Shown in pieces: positions 1 through 8,117 of a stretch of 23,792 bases of DNA (its first letter is position 1; each line of letters opens with the position of its first letter). The notes beneath the pieces were generated by a model. That model made no database searches. It saw only the letters and a program-made list of their open reading frames with translations, and was not told the DNA's origin. Made by a program: the position numbers and the translations under genes. Location: the NCBI GenBank assembly GCA_964575975.1, contig CAZNTU010000077.1, positions 1 through 23,792 of the forward strand, read 5' to 3'. This DNA comes from G963674505 sp964575975 (GTDB taxonomy: Bacteria > Desulfobacterota > Desulfobacteria > Desulfobacterales > SKZT01).

Positions 1-286
1 TATGTCTTTGACGCGAATGCGCCTTCGAAGATGCCGGGAGAATCGCCATTGACAAACCCCCTGCAGCGTTCTCTCGATGCATCCCCCAAATCCGTTATAA
101 CCAGTCGTGATGGAATGCTCCGGCATTGACGCGATCGTCCATTTTCACCTGATCGGGGTTATGTCGCAAGACGGCAACCAGGCGCTGATGAAAATGCGAA
201 TAAGCAAAATTATTCCCGCCGTCATGAAGGAATTAGGTTGATATCGTTTTCGCTTTGCGCATCAATATGGTAAAGGCCCGGCATGA
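1..286 (+). pseudogene. Probable decayed 3' remnant of an NDP-forming acyl-CoA synthetase-like gene
   Basis: No intact gene is visible here. Frame 1 is open from base 1 to a stop near 130 and contains an ESPLTNPL stretch. Frame 2 then carries a segment reading GIDAIVHFHLIG, which recalls the CoA-ligase-like domain of NDP-forming acetate/acyl-CoA synthetases, and stops with TGA at 239-241. Joining the two needs one frameshift at about 115-128. If the 239 stop is ignored, frame 2 stays open to a TGA at 284-286 that overlaps the ATG of the next gene as ATGA. I infer a truncated, frameshifted remnant or a sequencing error in a gene that starts outside the window. Such domains are often fused or linked to GNAT acetyltransferases (Pat type), which fits the neighbour. 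The resemblance is weak and by eye. Confidence 0.3.
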
Positions 287-615
287 ATATTGTTGGAGAG
301 ATTCGCTATAACTTTGGCGAAGACTTCGCCTGCCTGAAATTTTCCGAAACCCGCGAAGCCTTTAGCATCGATACGGTAATGGTACCGGCGGCTCATCGAG
401 GCAAGGGCATCGAGGCCTTCCTGATAAACCATGTGTTGACGCTTGCGGACAAAATGCAAAAGGAGGTTTATCTGACAGCCAGGCCAAGGGGAAATGTTAA
501 CGACGAAAATATCGACAGGCTCGTCAAATACTATCGCAAATTCGATATTTTCGAATACGACAGAGGTTTGACGGCTTCCTATATGCGAAGAAATCGCGTT
601 GGTCGGCGGGAATAA
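283..615 (+). CDS. GNAT-family N-acetyltransferase (small)
   Basis: This 110-residue protein looks like a minimal GNAT acetyltransferase, which transfers an acetyl group from acetyl-CoA to an amine. Motif A, the pyrophosphate-binding loop, is visible at about residues 33-47: a beta strand (DTVMVP) followed by HRGKGIEAFL, matching R/Q-x-x-G-x-G/A. A helix follows, then strand beta5 (EVYLTARP, about 61-68) and a region resembling the last helix with YYRKFDIF (about 83-90), as in GNATs where YxKxGF precedes the final strand. At 110 residues it is shorter than the usual 140-180 and lacks most of the N-terminal strands. The start at 283 follows an AAAGG-like site and overlaps a frame-2 stop from the upstream remnant. 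The substrate is unknown. An alternative is that it is the detached C-terminal GNAT part of a broken Pat-like protein acetyltransferase. Confidence 0.65.
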   Translation: MNIVGEIRYNFGEDFACLKFSETREAFSIDTVMVPAAHRGKGIEAFLINHVLTLADKMQKEVYLTARPRGNVNDENIDRLVKYYRKFDIFEYDRGLTASYMRRNRVGRRE

Positions 616-638
616 TTGTTGACGGATTCGTTCTCGCC

Positions 639-674
639 CTTGCTTGGGGCATTGTGCACAATGCCCCAAGCAAG
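639..674. terminator. Perfect 36-bp palindrome between convergent genes, possible bidirectional terminator
   Basis: The 36 bases are exactly self-complementary: arms CTTGCTTGGGGCATTG and CAATGCCCCAAGCAAG with TGCA at the centre. It lies in the 79-bp gap between the GNAT gene (plus) and the membrane-anchored hypothetical gene (minus), where a two-way transcription stop would be expected. There is no T-run on either side, so it is not a textbook intrinsic terminator. A protein-binding palindrome or a REP-like element is also possible. Confidence 0.5.
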
Positions 675-694
675 AGGCTTCCCCTCGAAAGAAA

Positions 695-1279
695 CTAAAT
701 TGACGACGAAGCGGCCTTCATTATCCTCATTTCCATTTCCATGTCCACCGTCCGAACGTTTTGGTTCATGTCGGCCCTTGTTTTTCCCTCCTTGTTTTCG
801 GTATTGAAATCGAACAGTCCGGTTTTCTCCCCTGGATTAAGCTCTTTGGTCAAGGCCAGCTCGCCCGAATCCACTTCTTCGCCGACCTCGTTCCTGAATA
901 CGAGGTTGATTTTGTCGATGAAAAACTTTTTCTCTTTGGTAAGGTTGCTTAAACTCACGAGGACTTGATTGTCTTTGATGTAACTTGTCACATAAGCCTC
1001 GATTTCGCCTTCGGGCCATTCGATGTACGCTCCGGTGAATTCTTCGGCTTCTCCCGAAGGTGCCGCCGCAGTCTCCTCTTGAACGGCTTTTTTCTCGGTT
1101 TCCGGCGCAAAGACCGCCTTGGGCGGAGATGTCTCTTCGCCGGTTTTAACAAATGCCAAAGCCGCGATAATCAGCACGGCGAATATCGGAAGGCGAACGG
1201 GGGACGGAATTTTTTCCCACAAGGCGATTATGGGGTTCGTTGAATCGGATTTTAACTCGGCATCTTTTTTCTGCGTCAT
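695..1279 (-). CDS. Hypothetical membrane-anchored protein with beta-rich extracytoplasmic domain
   Basis: I do not recognise the family. The 194-residue product has a short cytoplasmic N-terminus, one membrane helix at about residues 28-45 (LPIFAVLIIAALAFV), and a Pro/Glu/Ala-rich linker to about residue 82. A domain of about 100 residues follows, with alternating hydrophobic strands (EAYVTSYIKDNQVLVSLSNL, then KINLVFRNEVGEEV) of the kind found in Ig-like FxLYD/DUF-type domains. The tail is Met/Glu-rich. The likely topology is a single-pass inner-membrane protein with a periplasmic domain. The start at 1279 has a clear GAAAGGA ribosome site about 8 bases upstream. It stands alone, facing the GNAT gene across the palindrome. 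Confidence 0.7.
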   Translation of the reverse strand: MTQKKDAELKSDSTNPIIALWEKIPSPVRLPIFAVLIIAALAFVKTGEETSPPKAVFAPETEKKAVQEETAAAPSGEAEEFTGAYIEWPEGEIEAYVTSYIKDNQVLVSLSNLTKEKKFFIDKINLVFRNEVGEEVDSGELALTKELNPGEKTGLFDFNTENKEGKTRADMNQNVRTVDMEMEMRIMKAASSSI

Positions 1280-1712
1280 CGTGCTGTCCTTTCTTTTGTT
1301 TTTTTATATTTGTTGGTCGATAATTGAAACCGGAGCGCTTGGAAGGCGCCGGAAAAAAATGCCTGCTTGAAGTTGCCGGAAACGACTCCTTTTGAAAAAT
1401 CCGAAAAGCGTTTTGAACTGTAAATAAACGCGAAATATATTACAGATTTCAGGAAGAGTTGTCAAAAACATAAAATCGTTGGACTCTACGGACTCGAATG
1501 TCTTCTCCGTCGTGAAAATCTCCGATATGGGGAATGCATTCTTGCCGCGCGGGTGCGTAAGGATTTGACAAAATAGGCGCGCGATAATAAAGTGGAAGCG
1601 TGCTTGTTTGTCATGAACGCCTATAAGAATGCTTTTTTGAGCAAAAAATAGAAAAAGAAAAAAGCCGGTTTTAAAAGCCGGAAGCGATCTATTATGTCAA
1701 GAGGAACGAAAA
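1280..1712. other. 433-bp divergent intergenic region
   Basis: No coding region is convincing here. The spacer separates the divergently oriented membrane protein gene (minus) and PilZ gene (plus), so it should hold both promoters. AT-rich blocks are visible at about 1290-1325, 1395-1480 and 1628-1665. An imperfect GC hairpin lies at about 1332-1354 (CCGGAGCGC / GGCGCCGG with a mismatch), followed on the plus strand by an A-run. Just upstream of PilZ is a short near-palindrome, CCGGTTTTAAAAGCCGG, at about 1665-1681. A sigma-70-like site is listed separately. Confidence 0.5.
1565..1593 (+). promoter_or_regulatory. Candidate sigma-70 promoter for the PilZ gene
   Basis: A consensus -35 box TTGACA (1565-1570) is followed after 17 bases by TAAAGT (1588-1593), a weak match to TATAAT. 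Transcription would start near 1600 and leave a leader of about 110 bases before the PilZ start at 1713. The -35 and spacing are good and the -10 is poor. Confidence 0.4.
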
Positions 1713-2075
1713 ATGGTGGAACGAACGCCCTCGGCTTCAACCGGGGAAAGAAGGAAGGAGTTGCGTACAGAGGCCAAACTGTTCTACAGCGTGGAAATTT
1801 ACATACCGGCAATTACCAGACGATATCAATTCAAATTGCGCGACATATCGGAAAAGGGGATGGGAATACTTGTAAAGGAAGACTCGTTGATACTGGACCA
1901 TCTCCAAATCGGAGACATTCTGCCGATGCGTTACCATCCCCTAAGAGGGCCTGTCTTGTCCGAGGATCTGAAGACTCGAATCCAGCATGTAACCAGATGC
2001 GAATCCGGACGCTACCACGGTCATTTTATCGTGGGTCTCCACATTTTGGAAAACAACGATGAAAGTTCGATTTGA
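1713..2075 (+). CDS. PilZ domain protein (c-di-GMP receptor)
   Basis: The 120-residue protein is a stand-alone PilZ domain. Both c-di-GMP contact motifs are present: the N-terminal arginine motif at about residues 12-17 (ERRKELR, R-x-x-x-R type) and the D/N-x-S-x-x-G motif at about residues 44-49 (RDISEKGMG). The beta-barrel continues through GDILPMRYHPL to a final strand (GHFIVGLHIL). PilZ proteins bind cyclic di-GMP and alter motility, exopolysaccharide export or transcription through a partner; the partner here is unknown. The start at 1713 has an AGAGGA site 7-8 bases upstream. It converges on the kinase operon, with only 9 bp between the two stop codons. Confidence 0.85.
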   Translation: MVERTPSASTGERRKELRTEAKLFYSVEIYIPAITRRYQFKLRDISEKGMGILVKEDSLILDHLQIGDILPMRYHPLRGPVLSEDLKTRIQHVTRCESGRYHGHFIVGLHILENNDESSI

Positions 2076-2084
2076 AATCAATTC

Positions 2085-4415
2085 TTATTTGAACCGCTTG
2101 GCCAAGTCGTTGTCGATGACGTATATGCAGACTTCCTTGGCCCCCTGCGGCGTGTACATGGCTTTCGAGCACAGGTTTTTCATCAGGAAAGTGACGTCTT
2201 CCCTGATTCGCCGGTCGTACGTTCTGAAATCGTCTTCGCCGTAGTCTTTTATCGCCTGGCGGAAATTCTCGTTTTCCAGGAACGGGTCGAGCACTTTGTC
2301 CTTGAGGTTGTGGACGTAGCGTTCGTAAAGCGAATTGTAAAGCGAAGTTTCCGTGACAGGCTTGTTTTCGATCATCATCTCCTGGGTGAGAGTCTTGTTC
2401 GTGTATTCTTTCTGCACGTCTTTTCTAAAGATAGTGCGTACGCTGGGCGGAACTTTGTTTCCCAAAAGCCGTCTTTCCAGATCGTTGAAGAAAGTCTCCG
2501 TGATCTCGAGTCTCTGACCAGTGAACTTGCACTTTTCGGTGGCGCCCGGCTCGAAATTGACGGCGAATATATAGTTCAGGACGTCCCTGGATATTTGCTC
2601 CTCGTTGTAATAATAGAGGGATTCCTTGACCTCCTGAAGGACAGTGTAGTCGTACATGCGAAGAAGCGATTCGATCAAGCCGCTGGGGACGAACTGGTTC
2701 AAGTCCTTGCGCGTCTTGGCGAAGAAGTCGCACAGGGACGACATGTTGATCAGGCGGTCGTCGCGGGCGAACGCCGAATAAAATTCGTTGAATATTTTGA
2801 TGGAATCGCGACCGGAGAGGCCTTTTGCGCCTTCGTGAACGGTTTCCCCGATTATTTTCCGACGACGTTTGGCCGTAAATCCCTTCAGATCTTCCTCCAT
2901 GAGCCACTGTGGAATATTGCCCGTGTAGATTTCCATTTTCAGAAGCTGCAAGTTTTGGTCGCAATACTGGCCGTATTTCGAAGGGTCCTGTATCCATTCC
3001 ATGAGGGCTTCGGATCGGGTAAGCAATCGCGTGGAGATGATTACCCTGGCGAAATTGTGGAGAACCCTGGGAAGAAAACCGTTGTCGATATGTTTGCCGA
3101 AAATGTTCCTGTATATTTCCACTTCCGTGTTCAAGTCGAGCACGTAGGGGATGTGAATGTATTCGGTCCGGTCCGAAAAAGAAGGGAACCCTTGGATGTT
3201 TTTTTTGTCCTCGGGGTTCATCAGCGCGAAAAAAAGCGAATCTACGTTTTCCTCGATGTCTTCGACCTTGTGAATGCCTTCGCTGATGATGTTGTGAAGC
3301 TCGATCAATCGGTCGGTGTTGTGGGACTTGATGTCCATCAGGGCGTAGATGCCGTTGTTGGTCTTGGCGTACCTGGAAAAGATGTACTTGACCAGGTTGC
3401 TGTCCTTTAAAAGCTCGTTGATTCGCCTCTGGAGCATGGGGTTGGTCATCACGCTCTGGCGCATGGGTTTGTCCCCCGGATTGTACACGCTGATTCCCTC
3501 TCCCAATCTTCGGGAAAAACGATAGGGACGAGCGTGTATCATTCCGAACACGCTTTCCGGGTCCTGCAATCTTTTCAGAAGAGCCTTGTAGAGGGAACTG
3601 CAGATGGTGCAGGGCTTCGAGCGAAAAACCCAGTCGTATTCCTTGTCGTTGAAAATCCGGTATTTGGTCTCGTCGTTTTCCAGAATGTCGTCCAGGAACC
3701 GACGGCGGAATTCTTTCGGCACCATTAGAATAGGATGGTCGTGGCTAGGGCAGGGGACTTCGATGAAATTCTCGTTGGTCAAGCCCAAATCGGTTTCGAA
3801 GGGGAACGGGCCGTTGGATTTGATCTGGTCGGGACTCATTTCCTCCTGGAAAAGTTCGTATTCCTCCTCTTCGGAATAATCGTCGAACCGATTGCGTCTG
3901 TAAGAATTCGGACGCGAATCGTTGTCTCCGAGCAACTTTCGGTTCAACCTCCACAGGACCTCGTACCGATATCCCCCTTGCGTATTGGCGTATTCCTCGA
4001 ACTTCAGCAGCAGGTTGTTCAGAAAAGTGCTTTTACCGCTTCCGTGGGGACCGTCGAAAATATAGATTTTATTCTGCTGCGCCCCCCGTTTCAAGGCCTC
4101 CACGTGGGCCATGAAACGGTTCGCGAATACGCGGTCGGCGAAAAACGGGTTGTCGGCCCCCTCGACCAACAGCTTTTGGCAATCGTAGTAAACGTAGCTT
4201 ATGGATTCCGGATCGTTCGGGTATTCGTCGTACCCCTCGCCGACATAGGCTTTGACCATGTCGTGAAATACTTGAAAAACGTTTCGGAGAATCCACGCAG
4301 GGTTTTCCGTCAGTTCCTTCAAGAATTGTTTGTAGTTGATGGGGACTTCGCACTCGCGTTCGCTGACTTCCTTCCCCAAAGTCCTCATGGCCTTGATTAC
4401 ACTGTCCATTGTCAT
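2085..4415 (-). CDS. PrkA-family AAA+ serine protein kinase, second paralog (prkA2)
   Basis: This 776-residue protein is a divergent PrkA. The Walker A loop GPHGSGKS is at about residues 122-129. A Walker-B-like strand (IYALMDIK, about 356-363), a sensor-1-like segment (LFFALMN, about 394-400) and FSDRTEYIHIPY (about 413-424) match the PrkA AAA+ core. Between Walker A and B lies a long acidic/aromatic insertion (about 150-300) with a CxxC (residues 269-272) that could bind metal. The C-terminal half is helical, like the PrkA kinase region. PrkA/YeaG proteins are reported as cytoplasmic Ser/Thr kinases, or AAA+ protease-like proteins, in stress and stationary phase. I chose 4415 because its ATG overlaps the SpoVR stop (ATGA); a second ATG at 4409 is better spaced from the AAAGGTG site. 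The open frame runs upstream to 4790 but overlaps SpoVR and is a shadow. This is the last gene of the operon. Confidence 0.82.
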   Translation of the reverse strand: MTMDSVIKAMRTLGKEVSERECEVPINYKQFLKELTENPAWILRNVFQVFHDMVKAYVGEGYDEYPNDPESISYVYYDCQKLLVEGADNPFFADRVFANRFMAHVEALKRGAQQNKIYIFDGPHGSGKSTFLNNLLLKFEEYANTQGGYRYEVLWRLNRKLLGDNDSRPNSYRRNRFDDYSEEEEYELFQEEMSPDQIKSNGPFPFETDLGLTNENFIEVPCPSHDHPILMVPKEFRRRFLDDILENDETKYRIFNDKEYDWVFRSKPCTICSSLYKALLKRLQDPESVFGMIHARPYRFSRRLGEGISVYNPGDKPMRQSVMTNPMLQRRINELLKDSNLVKYIFSRYAKTNNGIYALMDIKSHNTDRLIELHNIISEGIHKVEDIEENVDSLFFALMNPEDKKNIQGFPSFSDRTEYIHIPYVLDLNTEVEIYRNIFGKHIDNGFLPRVLHNFARVIISTRLLTRSEALMEWIQDPSKYGQYCDQNLQLLKMEIYTGNIPQWLMEEDLKGFTAKRRRKIIGETVHEGAKGLSGRDSIKIFNEFYSAFARDDRLINMSSLCDFFAKTRKDLNQFVPSGLIESLLRMYDYTVLQEVKESLYYYNEEQISRDVLNYIFAVNFEPGATEKCKFTGQRLEITETFFNDLERRLLGNKVPPSVRTIFRKDVQKEYTNKTLTQEMMIENKPVTETSLYNSLYERYVHNLKDKVLDPFLENENFRQAIKDYGEDDFRTYDRRIREDVTFLMKNLCSKAMYTPQGAKEVCIYVIDNDLAKRFK

Positions 4416-6067
4416 ATCACCTTTTTGGAGAACTTGCGTTTTTCCATGGTATAGACCACGCGTTGCCATTTGATTTCGGGCTTGGTTTCCTCCTCCGGGG
4501 GGCGGTAGGGCGTAAGCGACGGCAAAATCGGCCTTTGCGGCCGAAGCCCCACTGCCGTTACTTCGCTGGTCTCCAACTGTACCGATCCTCCCCATAAATA
4601 TTCGATTCCAAGCAGCGTGTTCTTGATATATTCGGTCACCAGGGGCTTTTCCTCGAACTTGTGATCCAAGTAGAGGTAATTGTCCTTGCCTTTTTCGATA
4701 TTGATCTCGACATGAGGAGGATGATATAGCGCGTCGATCAGCATCTTCTTGTAGTCCTTCAGCTTGCGGCTCTGCACGAAATATTCCCATACCCCTCTTT
4801 GTTGATTCAAGCGTCTTCCGGCGACGAACAATTTGTGAAGCTTCATGAAATCCTGGTCGACAAACGTGTTTATAAAGGAAAAATCGGCGAAGTTTTCCCG
4901 GACCTTGAATATGAATTTCTTCCCGACGCCCGTTTCCTTGTCGAACCTCTTGCGTTGGTACTCGTCATGAATCTTCTGGAATTCGTAGCTGTATTTGCCC
5001 TTGTCCCCCAGCTCCTCTATGTACTGGAAAAGTCGCATGCCGAGGGCGTACGGGTTGAGGCCCACTCTGGGAAGCGACGTGACTTTCGCGTTTACCCTCG
5101 CGTAATCGACCTCGTGGCCCTTGATACGGTCGTCCTGCAAAAAAAGCAGGTCGTGCCAGTAGCTGGCCCATCCCTCGTTCATCACTTTCGTGCGAATCTG
5201 GGGCTGGAAAAAGATCGACGTCTTTCTCACGACCTGCATTACGGCCTTCATCCATTTGTTGCTCTCCTTGTTCAAAAATGGCGAGTTTTCCATCAGGTAC
5301 CGCATCAAGTCGATTTTCTTTTTGGGCTTTCCCTCCAGGCTTTTGGCATAGAAGGATTGAAATTCGGGATACTTGAGGTCCACTTCGGAGAAGAAGTCCT
5401 GCTCGCCCAATTTTCCGTAGTCCCTGACGCACTTGTTGTATCTTTCTATTTCCTTGATGTAGTCGGTCATGCGGACCTTTTTTTCGGTTTGCAGGAAAAC
5501 GTCGAAATAATAGTCTAACTTGGTTTGCCTGAAGGCTTTGGCTTGCTTGTAAAGGTGGGACAATTCGTCGAAATATCCGACCAGATTGTCTATGCCCCTG
5601 GAAAATTCGATGACGTAATCTACCCATCGTCCGTGTTCGGATCTGAATTTGGCGATCATTCTCTTGTCGGAAAGGGCTTCGCCTGTGAAATCGTAATCCC
5701 AAGTGTGCCGAAAATACAGATTGTTCTGGAAAAAATCGATGTGGCCGATCACGTGGTAGAAGATCATGACGTTCAGCCAGTCCGGGTTGTTGTCGTTGTA
5801 ATAGGAGATCGCCGGTCTGGTATTGATGACGGTTTCATAGGGGTTGCCGGGATACAGTTCGTATTTTCCCTTTTCTTTCAGCACCTCCACGTCGTGGACC
5901 CAGTAGTCGTACAACGTGGGGATCATCCCCTTGGGCGAAAGCTCGAGCAGGTCCCGGTTGGTGACGATGTATTCGAGGCTTTCGTCCCGAAAGCTCAGCC
6001 CCGCGTCGCGGGCCCTCTCCTTGCATCCTTCCATTATTTTCTTGCTGTGCTGGTCAATCAGTTCCAT
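4412..6067 (-). CDS. SpoVR family protein (YcgB-like)
   Basis: At 551 residues this is a full-length SpoVR protein. Family hallmarks are the His-rich segment HVIGHIDFF (about residues 105-113), an early PTLYDYWVHD segment (about 50-59) and the strongly conserved NEGWASYWHD (about 297-306), which looks like a metal-site or catalytic core. SpoVR was named for a role in spore cortex formation in Bacillus. In Gram-negatives (E. coli YcgB) it is a stress-induced cytoplasmic protein of unknown chemistry, often encoded with PrkA and DUF444. Here it follows DUF444 by 15 bp and overlaps prkA2 by 4 bp, so the three are almost certainly co-transcribed. The start at 6067 has a GGGAAAAG site. The last 60 residues are Pro/Glu/Lys-rich and may be disordered. 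Confidence 0.92.
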   Translation of the reverse strand: MELIDQHSKKIMEGCKERARDAGLSFRDESLEYIVTNRDLLELSPKGMIPTLYDYWVHDVEVLKEKGKYELYPGNPYETVINTRPAISYYNDNNPDWLNVMIFYHVIGHIDFFQNNLYFRHTWDYDFTGEALSDKRMIAKFRSEHGRWVDYVIEFSRGIDNLVGYFDELSHLYKQAKAFRQTKLDYYFDVFLQTEKKVRMTDYIKEIERYNKCVRDYGKLGEQDFFSEVDLKYPEFQSFYAKSLEGKPKKKIDLMRYLMENSPFLNKESNKWMKAVMQVVRKTSIFFQPQIRTKVMNEGWASYWHDLLFLQDDRIKGHEVDYARVNAKVTSLPRVGLNPYALGMRLFQYIEELGDKGKYSYEFQKIHDEYQRKRFDKETGVGKKFIFKVRENFADFSFINTFVDQDFMKLHKLFVAGRRLNQQRGVWEYFVQSRKLKDYKKMLIDALYHPPHVEINIEKGKDNYLYLDHKFEEKPLVTEYIKNTLLGIEYLWGGSVQLETSEVTAVGLRPQRPILPSLTPYRPPEEETKPEIKWQRVVYTMEKRKFSKKVI

Positions 6068-6082
6068 GTCTTTTCCCGGTGC

Positions 6083-7465
6083 CTATTCGGAAATCAGTCT
6101 TTTGATTCCCTCGATTAAACGAGGTTCGTCCGCGTCAGTCCCCATGACGTCCAGGCGTATAAGTTTCGGATAGTCCTGCAGATACCTGGATTTTTTCAGA
6201 TAGCGTTCGACCTCTGTGTTGTTTTGCGACATCGACGGCGCCGCAGCGATGCTAACCCCTATGCGGGCCGCGTAGTTCAGCATCTTCCTTATTTCCGGAA
6301 TGGTCTCCTTGCCGTCCACGTCCCAGTCGTCGCCGTCGGTCCCGTGGAACACGTAAATATTGTAGTCGGCCGCGAGGTTTTCCTTTTCCACGATCTCGTT
6401 GACCAGGCGAAAGGCCGACGCCACCTTGGTTCCGCCCGCCACCTTGGAATTGTAGTACGTGTAGAAGTCCGGGACTTCCTTGGCCTCAACGTCGTGAAGA
6501 ATGAACCTGGACTCCACCTGCCTTTCGTACTGGTAGATCAGCCAGCTGTAGATCAGAACGTGCTGGGAGACGACCAACTCCGTGGGTTTCCCGGCCATGG
6601 ACCCGGAATAGTCCCTCAGGAAAAAGACCATGGCCTGGGATTCGTAATCTTTTTCGCGGGAGAGTATCCGATAAATCTTGTCGCTGGGCGAAATCAAAAA
6701 GTCCGTGGGGTCGATGTCGTACAAGTCCGGAATGTTGCCGAGGCCGATGTTGGTTTCGACGATTTGTTTCAGGGTCGCCTTCTTGTCCAGGATTTGTCCC
6801 ATGCCCCTGTGGCGGTCCGTCATGTCGTACGTATAGCGGGTAAAGGAACGCTTTTTTCCTTTGTCCTTCAGATTGGGAAGCTCGAACTTTTCGGTGAGGA
6901 TTTTTCCGAGGTCGTACGCGTTGGATTCCATCTCGTGGGACCCGGTTTCTCCCTCGCCGGCGCCCTCTCCCTCGCCCTGCTCCGGGCGCACGGGCTGTTC
7001 GCCGATCACTTCGCCCTCTTCGCCCTCTCCCGAGCCACCTTCTCCGCCTTCCTCCTCCGGCGGCTTGAACGTGTTGTCGTGAAGGAGCTTTTCCTCGACG
7101 GTGGTGGGCACTACGACCACCTTGTCCTTTTTGCCCTTGCCCGGCTTGATGAGCCGCCCGACGCGAATCTTGCGCGGAAAGCCGTCCTTTTCCCGCTGCT
7201 TGTCCCGTTCCAGAAGCTCGTCCAGGGAGCCGATCTGGGAATGGTAGGTCCGGTGGGCTCCGGACATGTCCTGGAGAGAGAGAAGATCGACCCAGTCGTA
7301 GAAGCCGACCGGCCGGGGAGGATAAAATTCACGCTCGAAAAGATTTTCTTCCGAATAATCGTGGTCGTCGGAACCCTCGATTTCCGCAAGGAATCTTTTT
7401 TCCATCTCCTCGGAAAGGCCTTCTGCCTTAAGACCCTTCAATATTTCCAACAGTCGTGATGTCAT
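6083..7465 (-). CDS. yeaH: DUF444 / YeaH-like von Willebrand A domain protein
   Basis: The 460-residue product is a DUF444 (YeaH) protein, the usual partner of PrkA/YeaG. The N-terminal part carries basic and hydrophobic segments. A Gly/Glu low-complexity linker covers about residues 137-176. The C-terminal half is a vWA domain with an intact metal-ion-dependent adhesion site: DYSGS (residues 285-289), GGTKV (344-348) and GTDGDD (375-380). By analogy with MoxR-vWA pairs, the vWA protein probably acts as substrate adaptor or partner for the AAA+ kinase. The start at 7465 is supported by an AGAGG site 5 bases upstream. It lies 25 bp after the restriction endonuclease gene, whereas in the usual arrangement PrkA immediately precedes it. 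Confidence 0.92.
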   Translation of the reverse strand: MTSRLLEILKGLKAEGLSEEMEKRFLAEIEGSDDHDYSEENLFEREFYPPRPVGFYDWVDLLSLQDMSGAHRTYHSQIGSLDELLERDKQREKDGFPRKIRVGRLIKPGKGKKDKVVVVPTTVEEKLLHDNTFKPPEEEGGEGGSGEGEEGEVIGEQPVRPEQGEGEGAGEGETGSHEMESNAYDLGKILTEKFELPNLKDKGKKRSFTRYTYDMTDRHRGMGQILDKKATLKQIVETNIGLGNIPDLYDIDPTDFLISPSDKIYRILSREKDYESQAMVFFLRDYSGSMAGKPTELVVSQHVLIYSWLIYQYERQVESRFILHDVEAKEVPDFYTYYNSKVAGGTKVASAFRLVNEIVEKENLAADYNIYVFHGTDGDDWDVDGKETIPEIRKMLNYAARIGVSIAAAPSMSQNNTEVERYLKKSRYLQDYPKLIRLDVMGTDADEPRLIEGIKRLISE

Positions 7466-7490
7466 GGTTCCTCTTATTAAAACTTGTGTA

Positions 7491-8093
7491 TTACAGGGCG
7501 CAACGCAGAAAATCTTTTATTTCGCACCGGATTTGTTCCGCAGTTTCCAATCTTTCGCGGCACTTGTAAGCCCACGTTCGCCCCGGATGAAGAGTATCCC
7601 ACCTCGAGCGAATTTGTTGATAACGACCTTTGCCGGGATCATGGTTGCCGAAGCCGTCAATCAGTTGGTTCCAGAGCGGACTGAATTCCGCGATCAGCAA
7701 CGATTCTCCGAGCGGTATCCAAATATCGTCCACAACAAGGTAACGGCACTGAAAATCTTCTATGTCGATGTTTTCCGCTTGTTCAATACTTTCGGCATGT
7801 TCGTTTAATCGTCTGTAGAGTACGGCTCCTGGGTTGCCGTCGAGTCCGAAATTGCCCTTTCTCGCTCCGGGCGGAATCGCTTTCCCGACATAAATCGGGA
7901 TCTCCTTGTTTTTGTTTGCGCAAATTCGTTTGTAAGCGCCAAATTTGCCCGAATAATAAATCGCGTATATGCCTGCTCCCAAAAATGGTTCCAAAGCAGC
8001 AAGTGGCTGCTTTTTCCTTGATAATAATGCCTCGGCTACGCTTTCCCCGAGATGAACCTTGTCAAGTGGATTGTACGGAGCTTCTATTTTCAT
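7491..8093 (-). CDS. Eco29kI-like GIY-YIG type II restriction endonuclease
   Basis: The 200-residue protein fits the Eco29kI family of GIY-YIG type II endonucleases. The GIY strand is at residues 41-43 (GAGIYAIYYSG) and the YVG strand at 68-70 (PIYVGKA), followed by GARKG. The catalytic pair R95 and H99 (RRLNEH), the metal ligand E130 (GESLLIAE) and N142 (PLWNQ) are all present. The R-x3-H and E-x11-N spacings match those I recall for Eco29kI (R104/H108, E142/N154). It should cut double-stranded DNA at the site protected by the adjacent methyltransferase; Eco29kI itself recognises CCGCGG, but specificity here is inferred only. Length is near the family norm. There is no Shine-Dalgarno sequence before the ATG, which follows a very AT-rich run. 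The gene looks more AT-rich than its neighbours, suggesting transfer. Confidence 0.85.
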   Translation of the reverse strand: MKIEAPYNPLDKVHLGESVAEALLSRKKQPLAALEPFLGAGIYAIYYSGKFGAYKRICANKNKEIPIYVGKAIPPGARKGNFGLDGNPGAVLYRRLNEHAESIEQAENIDIEDFQCRYLVVDDIWIPLGESLLIAEFSPLWNQLIDGFGNHDPGKGRYQQIRSRWDTLHPGRTWAYKCRERLETAEQIRCEIKDFLRCAL

Positions 8094-8117
8094 TAATTAT
8101 AACAATTTATCAATCAA

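Noticed and set aside
239..241. In-frame TGA in the upstream remnant as a selenocysteine codon
   Set aside because: The frame is already broken upstream, the flanking residues match no known selenoprotein, and I see no convincing SECIS hairpin after the codon.
4416..4790. N-terminal extension of the prkA2 open frame to 4790
   Set aside because: It lies wholly inside SpoVR coding sequence in another frame, its residues look like an out-of-frame shadow, and good starts exist at 4415 and 4409.
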